Part shown: positions 37,601-48,450 of the stretch, piece by piece
Layout of the letters: each line of letters begins with the position of its first letter
How positions within the stretch are numbered: position 1 is the stretch's first letter
From: Phascolomyces articulosus
Taxonomy: Eukaryota > Mucoromycota > Mucoromycetes > Mucorales > Lichtheimiaceae
Assembly: GCA_025677815.1 (NCBI GenBank)
Contig: JAIXMP010000012.1
Coordinates: 1,054,001-1,118,000 of the forward strand
Length of the DNA: 64,000 bases
Direction of reading: 5' to 3'
Program-made: the position numbers and the translations under genes
Notes under the pieces: model-generated
What the model saw: the letters and a program-made list of their open reading frames with translations, nothing else
The model's database searches: none
What the model was told of the DNA's origin: nothing

Positions 37601-37956
37601 TTTTGGGTGGATTTCTTAATGGTGGCAAATTATTAGCGTTTGTCTTTTCTAACTCTGCTACTGTTGCTTCAAATACATGTTCCTAAAGATGAATGATGGA
37701 TCGAATACCCCAAAGGTTAATGAGAAGGGAAAAATATATATTTTCAGTATTTTCGATCGTTTCCTAGTGAAAAAAGAAAAAGTTTATATACCCGAGACTC
37801 ATCCGTGTCATTGGAGAAAACGATCTTGACGTGTGTGTCTGTGACATTTTTTGAAATCAAAGAAGCGGATACCCAGCCAGCCTCGTCATCGGGAAACCAG
37901 GCTTTAATACCATCGGTATATATATCAAGAGCCTGAGTTACTTGGGTAGATGGCAT
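31646..37956 (-). CDS. MYO2: Class V myosin heavy chain
   Basis: A many-exon gene; exon 1 is 37956-37792 (55 residues, SH3-like start with [14 protein letters not shown]). The motor follows, with P-loop [20 protein letters not shown] split by an intron, an actin-binding region, and the converter near 34600-35000. IQ motifs lie at about 34490-33890 ([16 protein letters not shown] and others). A coiled coil covers about 33870-33370. The DIL cargo-binding tail runs from about 33200 to the stop, ending [15 protein letters not shown]. Class V myosins carry vesicles and organelles along actin cables to sites of growth. In S. cerevisiae the counterparts are MYO2 and MYO4. I read every domain but did not phase each intron, so the ends are firm and the inner exon bounds approximate. 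Confidence 0.93.
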
Positions 37957-38868
37957 CTTGATAATGGGGTGATGTGTATGGTTTTTTTTTTCAACCCGAA
38001 AGTGATGAAGTTATTGTTATAGAGTAAAAACTCGTGCTTCACTTTTTTGAGTGGTGGTGCCTTGCTTTATGAAGTCGGAGCTAAATGTCAGGAGAAATAA
38101 GTTGGTTACTCACCAACTGATAGTAATCCTATTTATATTTTACTGCTTTTACGATAAATTAAGCTCCAGATCCAAATAAGCTTATTTAATATTAAAATTT
38201 ACTGGATGGATCATCGTAGTAACAAACAATAAACCAGCGCTGTTACAATAATTACCATGATTACAATGTACTTCTTTATCTTATTGCTAATAATAACGAA
38301 TCGCCTTAGTATATACAAAAAAAAATGACATTTTATTTCCCCTTCTTTCACGTCTAAACTTATCAGGTACAAGCCCATAAGGGAACAGGAGAACATGTGC
38401 AGCATTTTTTTTATACACCGCAAATTTACACTTATGCTCCTTCAACTTTGATAATAATAAAAAAAAAGTTTCTAAAGGCTAATCTATATCATATATAAAA
38501 GGAGAGTAAAAGAAAAGGGATCATTAAGAAAGGGTCATCTTTATCTTGTTTCTACTACAACAACAAGTTTTTAATATAAAGTTTATTGTAATAACAACTT
38601 TTTTTTTTCAATTGTGAGCAAGGATGATAGACTTCCTCAGCATACATATATATAATAATACATGCGTTGTTATATGGCAACGGAACCTTATTTAAAGTAT
38701 AAGCAAAATTTCATTTATTTATTTACACTATTACTAACATACACTATTCTTCTGCAATTTATATAAACAATTTTTTTTAGAAAACAATAACTCGACAATA
38801 ACTGCTCGTTGCTGCTGTCCATAATAAAATTACCCAGACGGGTTCAAAAATATACGTAATAATTTGAT

Positions 38869-39766
38869 TTATATCATAATGATCGAGACATCTTCGTTAT
38901 TTTGATTGGTGGAAGATTGGTTGTCGTGGGTGGTATGTGCGTCTTGTGCCGTTGAGAGTTTTGGCTTTTTATGATCCTTTTACATTACTCGTTATAGTAA
39001 TACCTTTATTATAGTGCATTGTTGTTCGTTAGCCTTATCTAGACGTGTCATGATTCGTTGCATTGAACTTTGATAAGCCTCTAAAATAAGATATAGTATT
39101 TGATATTAGTCATAAAAGTAAAAATATTAAGTATTGAATCATATATTATATATAAACTACCAAACATGTAGTCTGTGCAGGCTTTGTCGTTAGCTTTCCA
39201 CACGTTGTTGATGTCAAAGTTTTTACTTGTTCTATCCTTGAATTTATCACGGAAATAGAAACGTTGTTTGATTATTTTTTGTATGCTTGCATGTGGATTA
39301 AGTCTTCAGTAGCAGGTGCGCTACTTCGAGTTTTAAGTATAGCAATGTACTTCATGTCAAAGCTATCTTGCACATAGTATATAATAAAATCCGTTTGTTT
39401 ATCTGATGTGAGATAGTCGGCTCGTAGAATAAGTGGCATATAACTTATAAAGAAAGATAAAAACAAGTTGATATAAAAAATAACGCGTTAATAAACTTTT
39501 TGGGAATAGTACAATAAAAAGTATACATACGTTTTACTGTATTCATGAACATTGCCATCATTTATACTGTTTTCGATTTTCTGAACAGCTACTATATTCT
39601 TGTAATATATACTGTTCTCACATCAGATATTGATGATTACATAGTAATCATTACATTTTTTCTTACAGATGCAATTACGCTTTTTCCGTTTCTTGGTGGA
39701 AATTCTTTTCCATCCCGCCTTCCGAGTTGGCAATACTACGCTATTTAGAGATAGTATCTCTTCATC
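38869..39766 (-). pseudogene. Hypothetical gene remnant, 5' end missing and frameshifted
   Basis: Exon-like blocks with good splice ends line up on the minus strand. They carry LSLNSVVLPTRKAGWKR, VQKIENSINDGNVHEYSK, then YMPLILRADYLTSDKQTDF through LIHMQAYKK, then FYFRDKFKDRTSKNF, then SSMQRIMTRLDKANEQQ, and a polar tail ending VSIIMI. The frame breaks in an A-run near 39284: one more A would keep it open. No start codon is found upstream, though protein-like bits at 39790-40060 may be further exons. I do not recognise the family. It could be a decayed accessory or transposon-derived gene, or intact with one base missing in the assembly. Confidence 0.4.
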
Positions 39767-41543
39767 AATGGGTTAAGGTTAATTTTCTAGCCTATTTATT
39801 GTAGTAAAAACATAATAATAAATGAATGGGTTATAGTCAATGATGCTATATCCCCATTGCTGATTCATATCCCCCTCCCCTCCCCCATAATTTATTCTAA
39901 TAAGGTGTAATGATATATGCACCCTATATCTGTGAATGAAGAATGTATAAGGTATTATTATTATGTTATAAAAATGGATTGTTCTTTCATCCACTACCTC
40001 TTTCGGTACTAATTCTATTTTTTTTTTTACATATACGTAGTAGTACATTGTTATATAATTGCTGGTAGCAATGGTTATTGAAAACAATGCCAGTAGTAAC
40101 TAGGGTTCATAGTTGCCAATAGTAAATCTTATTTTAATATGGTACTACTACAACAGACATCATGAGCAAATTTCTTGAAAAGAAAGCAGTTTCCTCTTTA
40201 TGAGATGTTCCTTTTACATGGGCATTTCATGTTGTTTGTTGGTTTGTAGGATAAAGAAAATAGTGAAATTGAACATCATCCTTTAGATGTTATTACAAGA
40301 CTTTGTGTGTGTGTGTGTTTTTTTTTACACTTTAGATAGAATCAAATGGCACCATTGTGACACTTGCCAGTAACAAAAAAAGAATGTTTTGCTCCTTCGT
40401 GAAATAAAGGTTCTATAATTATTATTACTATTTTTCTGATCAAGTATAATCCGACCGCAAATGTGTGTTTTTTTCGGTCAAACAAAATTAGATTCCGTTA
40501 TGTAGAAAAGGGTTTTTAGGTTATTAATAGAATATAAGATACAAAACTTGATTCCACACACATCATTTTCTTGAATTAAGGTTTTGAATGCATATTTCAT
40601 AAAAAAAAAAGATATGTTAGGTGACGGTAAATATAATAATATAGTTTATGATAAGCATCTTCGGATAAGGTGCCGATGTGAAAAAGATATATAAACTTTC
40701 AAATAGAGCAGGTTTTCTTCTATTTCCTTGAAGGGCATTTGATGATCCTACCATAGGATTGAGAAGAGTTATATATTTTTACTTTTTGGGGTTTATTGTT
40801 GATGCGATGAAGAAATGGTACAAATTGTTTTAATATTCTAAGAGGATACTTTTCTTCTAGTACAGACATTCATATTTTGTGTAATGCTTTTATATACATT
40901 GACATTCTATCAAGTAATACATCATAAGGTTGATTTGGTATATCATCTAACCCAGTAAAATAAAAAACACTAGTGGTAACAGTAAATTAAGGAACAGGAA
41001 CAAGCACTATCCCAGACCGAGGTAGAGGAACATCTCCTGGTCCCTGATACTATTTAAATATAATTAAATAGTGGTGAACCCAGTTCGAATATACGTATTA
41101 GATTATCAGCTCCTTTTCTTTACACCAAGCCAACAGTATGTAGCGTATCTTTTTCGTTCAACGTAAGAAATCTACAAGTCGATTCAAACATGCTCCTATT
41201 TCCAGGGTTGCAAGAAGAATCTTAATACTGTATAAAGGAAACACTTTTGTTCGGGTGTGTCTATTTTTTTTTAAAAAACGGACCGTATATTACACAATCT
41301 ATTTGATTGACAAGCAATGTCGTTTTTTTTTTATTTAAGACTTAACAATAAGAAACAAAGCTTTATTTTCACGACAATATCAAGCACTTTAAAACTACCA
41401 TGTATTTTTAAGTTTATGTTTATTAAAAAGAAGAAACCCTTCCTACCCCTCGGTTGTTTGAGTAAATAACCGAACCATGTCATAAGATGTTGACTAAGTG
41501 TAAGTGTACTTTAAAAATGAAAAAGCTGAATAACTTGACTACC

Positions 41544-41590
41544 TTGAATAGCTTGAACGTCGTGAATGACTTGAACGTCGTGAACGACTC
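41544..41590 (+). repeat. Degenerate direct repeats with TTGAACGTCGTGAA
   Basis: TTGAACGTCGTGAATGAC is followed directly by TTGAACGTCGTGAACGAC. Looser copies of the unit continue to about 41670. Confidence 0.6.
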
Positions 41591-42656
41591 GATACGATAT
41601 ATGATTTGAAAGACGTGAAGTAATCGAGGACGTGAAAGAATTGATGATGTAAAAGAACTGAATGGCATGAATGGTAAGTATCGCCTTGATCCACAAAGAG
41701 AATACAATTATGCCATCATTTATGGATTACGACTGATTTTTCGTACTAGTTCAGAAAACTAAACAGCCATTGATTGCACCAAAAAAGAATTTGAACCAAA
41801 CAGGTATGATAAATACTTCAACAAGAATGATTTGAATCAAAAGAGGGTTTGGTACCCCTTTTGCCAATTATTACAACTGGGTTCAGAAAAACTAATCCCT
41901 TCAACGGCTTCACCAAGAGGGGAACTGAACCAAAAATGGGGAATTGTACCAAAAAGGACTTAACCAGAGGGGAGGGAACTTGAACCAGAAGAGTACAGAT
42001 TACCAGACATGCTCATGTTTTACACGTTTGAAGCGTGTGAGGATGCTAAGATTTAAAGAAAAAAAAAAGAATAAAAAGTTTTATTCATGAATTAATAAAC
42101 ACATTGCTCTGTTATTAATACTTTATTGCCATTCACACAAAAAAGATATTAATTTAAATAAATAAAATTAGAACACTGTTTTTTGTTTAAAATGTTAATT
42201 TTACATAATTTGCAAAATAAGGAGTGAGTGAATGGTGTGGCGAAGAATAGAAGTAAACATTTTAGCGGTCATAACTAACGCCATGCTGACCAGCGAGGGT
42301 AGTAATAGAAAAATGAAGCACTTGCCCATTAGATTAAAGAATCTATTGGGAACAAAACGCCAACGCAATGTACACCCCAGGAACATCTCAAAAGGGCACA
42401 AACTTTGTGGCCATATGAATGTACATTACTCGGATATTCAGAAATGAAAGGGTCGTGATACATTTACAGGAGGACCAAGTTGTGCCTTCCTCAAGCAATG
42501 CGTGAACGAGCACTTCCTTCGATCCTAAAGGTTGGAACTAAAGGAGCAAACCCACCTCCAAAAAGATGAGTCTCTTTTTACTATGACGTTTTTCACTGCC
42601 AGCCAATTAGATGGTACATTAAAAAAATTAAACACCGCTATTTTGGGAAAGGTATA

Positions 42657-42711
42657 TAGGTAAAAATTTATATTTATTAATGTGGAGGACTAGCTTGACC
42701 TGCGCCTATAG
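42657..42711 (+). repeat. Dispersed 55-bp repeat, copy B
   Basis: It contains GACTAGCTTGACCTGCGCC after TTAATGTGGAG and ends CTATAG, like copy A at 24392-24447. By eye the identity is over 90 percent. It stands alone here, without the TIR arms. Confidence 0.6.
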
Positions 42712-45294
42712 GCATATGGTCGCTTCCTTGCGGTACTTTGAGGGTCAGGTATAAAAATATGCAAGAATTAAAAGCGCCATGTTTCAAAGTCATTTCTTGA
42801 ATTTAAGGTGGTGATAAGGCATGGGATGGTGTTGTCATTATGAATGGCTAAACAGAATAGGCTATTTTTTCACTCTAGTTTGTTAAGGATTCTTACTAGC
42901 GTTCTATCATAAGTTTTCATACCTTATTATCGGAAGAATTATATTACTACTGCTTCGCCATTGCCTTTCTAGGTATAGTAATCCAACAGTCGTGTATCAA
43001 GTCCTCATCATTTATGTTCATTCCTACTAAAGAATGTATTTATTTGATGGAGAGGAGCGAAACACCATAGCTCTTCTCCATAGTTGTTATTTACAACCAT
43101 TTAAAGTTAGTGTCAATAGATATAAATAAGTATCTTATATAAGATGTTCAATTGGTAAAAATTATAATAATAGTAATGCCTTGGATAGAACAATGGTTCT
43201 CTTAAGCACACTAAATATGTTATTATATTTGATGAACTTTAAGGACTGTCATGCGCTAGATCATATAGACAACACCATGTGAAAGATACCGTATCATTTC
43301 CACATTATTTTCTTTGTATTATCATAGATAAACGTTGGATATCGCTTCGATTCTGGCTGAATGAGCCCCTACACTTTTACGTTTGACCGACTATCCAACA
43401 TTTATACAGAATTTAATAATGATCGTTGAATACTATACTAAAAACTGTATTTGTACATCGTTGAAAGGTATGGTACGTGCTTACTTATTTTTGCCCTACT
43501 TTTTTTTTGTCCTAAAATTCTACTGTCATCGAAAAGTAACAGCAAGAATAAGCAAGCTCATCAAAAGATATTTGTTTCCACAAAACTAAATTTGGGTTTA
43601 TGTAAATCTTTTCCGGTTTCGGTTTCAACAGCAACACTACTCTTGATCAATAATTAGCTTTTTTTAAAAAAAGATCAATTACGTATCCTAAATAATTATT
43701 CGTATTTAGAATAACAGGTAATCTTTAGTAAAAAGTTGTTCAAGTAATGCATTAAAAAAATTGGCTACGAATATTTATTAAGATTGATTACTCTAGTGTG
43801 TGTCAAAGTTGTATATATTTAGCAATTATTCTTTGATACTTATTTTGTTGCTAATTCATAATGTAAGATATAAATTAAAACCACACTGGCTTTTCTTTAA
43901 AAAAAAATTATGGTAAGAAACTTAAAACATATCAAATACCAAAATACTGTAGGATGATGTATTTGTTATAATATATCAGCTTTATTTCATTATACTTCAG
44001 GATGTAGTATTTTAGATTTACTCTGCCTTTACTTAACATAATATCAACCTTGACAGTTTGATTATAATTTATAATCCTTTATTATGCCTTATAATTGTTT
44101 ATTATTCTTTACGATTCTTTAAAACACGTTACCTTCCTTTGCTACCCTTTCACAAATTTTTTTATGATCCTTTAAAAAACATTATATTTCTTTGTTACTC
44201 TTTAAAATAATTTAAAATAATTTAACCATTTCAATATCCTTAAACCTTTAATGTATATTTTATATCCTTGATACATCCATTAAAAAACTTTTATTTATAT
44301 TTCGTATCCTGGATGCATTTTAAGAATTCCTTCAATCTATATCTTATATCCTTGATTACACTTAAATATCCTTTAATTCTCCTTACATTATTCTTGAACT
44401 TTAAACTTTAAAGAATCGATTAAAGTATAAAATTAAAGATTCTCTTCTTTGATTAAAGGTTGCTTATTACTAAATATAAATAGTAACATTTTCTTCCAGA
44501 AGCCTTTACAACATGCACTTATTCTGTACCTAATTTTCCATTTCCAAATAAATTATATATATTTAAGCTATCAAAGAGAACAACTACTAGGATGAATCAG
44601 TATGAATGACTCTAAGAATGTGCATAGGTATAGTTGTCAATAATATCCATTAAATTGTGTCGCATATTACTCTCTTCAAAATTGAAACAGGCTTTGTATT
44701 TATCAAACTATTGTATTAATCCATATTCTATACTTTTATTAATAAGAGCAGGTTATCATTGCCAATTATTAATATATTACCTTATATTAAACCGTATCAC
44801 TTGGGGTAGCAATCAAGTCAGTTACGATTGTTTTTATTTGTTGCCAAGGCAGTTTTTTTTTTTACTAAGGATCATTAACATTATCAATGACTATAGCAAT
44901 GGTTAGGCACCCCTAGTAGAAACAGTAGGTCGCCATTCGCCATAAAAGATAATATTAGAGTACGTCCATATGGATTCCATATGATCATTCACGACGAAGC
45001 ATATACCAAGTACAAGAGTGTTCTTATTATGCATAACAGCAACTTTAGCTTGAGTCAATGTATATTGAATGATGGTAATAGAATCTCACCCTTTATCATA
45101 TACTAATATTAATATAAAATATTTCGATAGATTTGATATAAATAAAATAAAATAACAAATGAACATGTTTGGTAAGAATAAAATCATCAAAAAAAAATTA
45201 ATCTTCAACTTTTTTTTTCAGCCAAACCTTTTTTCTCTCTCTTGACTTATATATATACCCACACCTTTTTTTTTTTTTTTTGAAAATTCTGTCC

Positions 45295-45796
45295 ATGGCA
45301 AAAAACGAATTTAATTTCGAAACCAATGAACGAGTATTATGTTACCATGGGCTATTATTATATGAAGCAAAGGTTCGATCCTTAAATATATATATTTCTT
45401 TTTTTTTTTGAATGGTAGTAGAGTAGGATTGTCAACTAGAAAATGAAACCGAGATTTTTCTTTGATATTGTAAAAGTGGATTGATTAAAAAATAATAAAA
45501 TATGATTAGATTATAAAACGAGAAATACGACAGGAAGAATCACCAGAAGAAAAACCTTATTATTGGGTTCATTACAAAGGGTGGAAACAAACGTGAGTTT
45601 TTTTTTTTTTTTTTCAGTCGAAATAAAAAATTATATATTGGTATTTCCTCCCCCACCTCTCCTTTCAACACTTCTTGTTCCCCCCCTTCTTCTCCGCAGT
45701 TTTAAGACAAACGCGGTCTTTTTTTTGGGTGTGCGCGTTTTTTTTTTTATTGCATTCCCCTCCCTTTTATTCTAATTATTTTTTTTTCTTCTTTTT

Positions 45797-45832
<36 letters not shown>

Positions 45833-47282
45833 CACCCAATCAACCTCTTTCCTTCAATACCAACCAACGGAAAAAAATTAACGTTACGTGTTGGGGTGTA
45901 TGTGTGTATATATATAAATATAAAAAAACACAACGGATCTTAATTATAAAAGGTGGGATGAATGGGTATCTGATGATCGCGTATTAAAGTGGACAGAACC
46001 AAATCTACAAAAACAACAACAATTAAAAGAAATGCACTCACGACGAAAACCGTCTTCACGATCAAGTTCATCGATTTCACGACAAGATAGTAGTGAAGTA
46101 CGTGGTCGGACGCGACATCGTGATAGTAGTACAGACAAAACTCGAGCTGTAAATATTATTATCATATATATCATTCTTTTTTTTATTATTTTATTTTGTC
46201 ATTGACAATGGGACATTAGGTAAAGATTTCTTTTTTTTATTAGTAAAAACTCTAATTGTCTATTTTTTTTATAATTTCAGGAAGAAGAATCAATACGACG
46301 ATCAGAATTTAAGTTACCGATCCCAGAATCACTCAAAGGACATCTTGTGGATGATTGGGAAAATGTAACAAAAAATCAACAAGTATGTGTTTATTTTCCT
46401 TTATTTTGGTAATTTAAAGAGTGGAGAAGAGCATAAGAGTATATATATATATACAAAATATAATTATATAAAACGTGGATTATTTGAGGATGAGGACAAA
46501 TATATGAAAAAATAAACAATAAAGATCGCTGGGATGTGGGGAGAATCGGGTCACAATTCAATTGGGGGATTAAGATGGAATATAAAGGAAGAAAGAGACG
46601 ACAAGAGAAAAGAAAAGAAATATAAGGATTTTTATGAAGATCACGTTGAATATGAACACATAAAAAAAATTCTGCATAGTTAGCGCCACTCCCACGCACA
46701 CCATCTGTCTCTGAAATATTACAACAATACTTTGAACATGCCCATGGCAGGTGTAACATGTAAGTATAAATAAATAAAGATTTGTTGTTTTCTGTAAAAA
46801 AAACATACGATTGATGATGATTATGATTTTAGGGATGATGAAACACTCAGATTAGTCATGGATGGTATCAAGCTTTACTTTGATAAATCATTAGGTTCAT
46901 CTCTTTTATATAATACGGAACGAAAACAATATGAAGAACAAGTTCATACCCATGAAAAATCACCTAGTGATATGTATGGGATCGAACATTTACTCCGGCT
47001 ATTTGGTAAGTATTTAATAGAAACGTAAAGAACAAAAAAAAAATATATGTCTTTGTTATTAATATGTAATCCCTAGTACAAATGCCAACATTAATTAGTC
47101 AGTCGAATGTGGACCCAGAAACTTTATCATTATTAAAAGGATCCTTTTTTGATATATTGAGGTAAATAATAAATAATTTGGGATATATTGATGATGATGG
47201 TAACGATGACGGAAGATTTACCATATAAAGATACACGTACTGTAGATATTTACAAGATCATGAGAAAGACTACTTTCCATAA
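45295..47282 (+). CDS. EAF3: Chromo barrel and MRG domain protein (Eaf3/Alp13/MRG15)
   Basis: Eight exons (45295-45372, 45510-45592, 45953-46148, 46281-46382, 46680-46759, 46833-47005, 47077-47161, 47246-47282) encode 277 residues. The N-terminal chromo barrel has YHGLLLYEAK, YYWVHYKGW and WDEWVSDDRVLKW. A basic, Ser- and Arg-rich linker follows, then an MRG domain with LPIPESLKGHLVDDWE and a leucine-rich helical core. The protein recruits NuA4 acetyltransferase and Rpd3S deacetylase to H3K36-methylated chromatin. The C-terminus (LQDHEKDYFP) is short compared with MRG15. I found no further exon, though a longer splice form is possible. Confidence 0.88.
45801..45830 (+). repeat. (TA)n microsatellite in the EAF3 intron
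   Basis: About 15 TA units in intron 2, after a pyrimidine-rich stretch. Confidence 0.85.
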
Positions 47283-47691
47283 AAAAAAACCGTAGCCAAC
47301 AGATGATATCATTTTACTGGCTCCGATACGACACCAGGCACACACATCCATAACAACTCATATTACAATACAATTTAAGATAATGCACATAAATTCAAAA
47401 GGGTCTCTCCTCACTGATCGCTGTTGATAACAAAAACTTTTTTTTTTCTGCTCCCCCCTTCTCCTTCTCCTCCGCCCGTCTTTTTTTTTGCATCTCCTTT
47501 TTCTGCCACAAATAAATACCATCATCTATTTTATTTTATATTATTTTACTTCTTTTTTTTTCCCAACTTTATTATTGTTATCAAATCAAGGTAAAAAGAT
47601 AAATGACCTTCTTGGGGTCCTATCATTAATAAATGTCAATTTTGAATGAAAGAAAAAAAAACATATGTATTGATTGACAACAAATTCATAG
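47283..47691. other. Intergenic between EAF3 and the F-box gene
   Basis: It has C/T-rich and poly-T tracts likely to be part of the F-box gene promoter. No motif is clear. Confidence 0.5.
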
Positions 47692-48450
47692 ATGTCAACA
47701 GGGACGAATACATTTCCTATCGAACTCATAGATCATATTTTTAACTTTGTTGATAATTCATCTTTATTTCAACTATGTCGATGTTCTCGATTATTTCATG
47801 CATTGGCTTTCCCTCGATTAACCTCACAGCACATGTCCAGATCTAAAATTCGTTTATGGATTGAACAACCTGGTTGGGTTAGTCATAAACCCATGGATTT
47901 CGAATGGTTCGATTATGACAAGGAACGAGGAAAACTTATATTCAGACCAAAAACCACGGAGCATCCATATTTTATATTTGGTACTAGAATTGAATCACCC
48001 GTCGCCATTGATGGATTAACCGTTGTTTTATCACCTTCAACAGATACAGAAGGTCGTCGGATACATAGCGTGTCCTATAAAAATAATACTATGGAAGGTG
48101 ACGGTAGGATACCCACACTTTCAATCACCAAACATCAACAAGAGGAGAACATCAGGAAGGAGGAAAGAGTCATTTATCCAGGCAATATAACAAATAAACA
48201 ACAGCAACAACAACGAACAGCTTATTCCTGTGCATGGCAACTAGAATATCAAATGATTGAACAACAAGAAGATTCATGCATGATCATTCCAAAGACATTT
48301 GAATGTGATTTAGATCTTCTTAATCCGACTGTATTAGAAACACGGCATAATAAACAATCAGCCATGTTGAAACCATCTAATAAGAATGATACGACAATTC
48401 CCGTTGTCTATTGGAAATCTGTTACAGCCTGTGCTGCCCTAACGGATTAG
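47692..48450 (+). CDS. F-box protein, intronless
   Basis: A single exon of 252 codons. The F-box is at the N-terminus (residues ~8-45: FPIELIDHIFNFVDNSSLFQ, then CRCSRLFHALAFPRL). The rest has beta-rich stretches (FIFGTRIESPVAIDGLTVVL) and a Gln-rich run, but no LRR or WD repeat. It probably links a substrate to an SCF ubiquitin ligase; the substrate is unknown. The lack of introns is unusual beside its neighbours. The ATG is the first in the frame. Confidence 0.8.
   Translation: MSTGTNTFPIELIDHIFNFVDNSSLFQLCRCSRLFHALAFPRLTSQHMSRSKIRLWIEQPGWVSHKPMDFEWFDYDKERGKLIFRPKTTEHPYFIFGTRIESPVAIDGLTVVLSPSTDTEGRRIHSVSYKNNTMEGDGRIPTLSITKHQQEENIRKEERVIYPGNITNKQQQQQRTAYSCAWQLEYQMIEQQEDSCMIIPKTFECDLDLLNPTVLETRHNKQSAMLKPSNKNDTTIPVVYWKSVTACAALTD

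Larger units (their letters stand above)
37957..45294. other. 7.3 kb gene-poor spacer
   Basis: It contains a frameshifted gene remnant (38869-39766), degenerate direct repeats (41540-41600), a dispersed repeat (42657-42711), a short protein-like block on the minus strand (42201-42390) and T-rich degenerate repeats around 44060-44420. I found no tRNA-like box A/box B pair and no other gene. Confidence 0.55.

Noticed and set aside
42201..42447. Opposed open frames on both strands
   Set aside because: A hydrophobic stretch exists on the minus strand, but I saw no splice partner or family motif and cannot support a gene.
45373..45382. GGTTCGATCC, a tRNA box B-like sequence
   Set aside because: It sits at the donor of EAF3 intron 1, with no box A or cloverleaf upstream.
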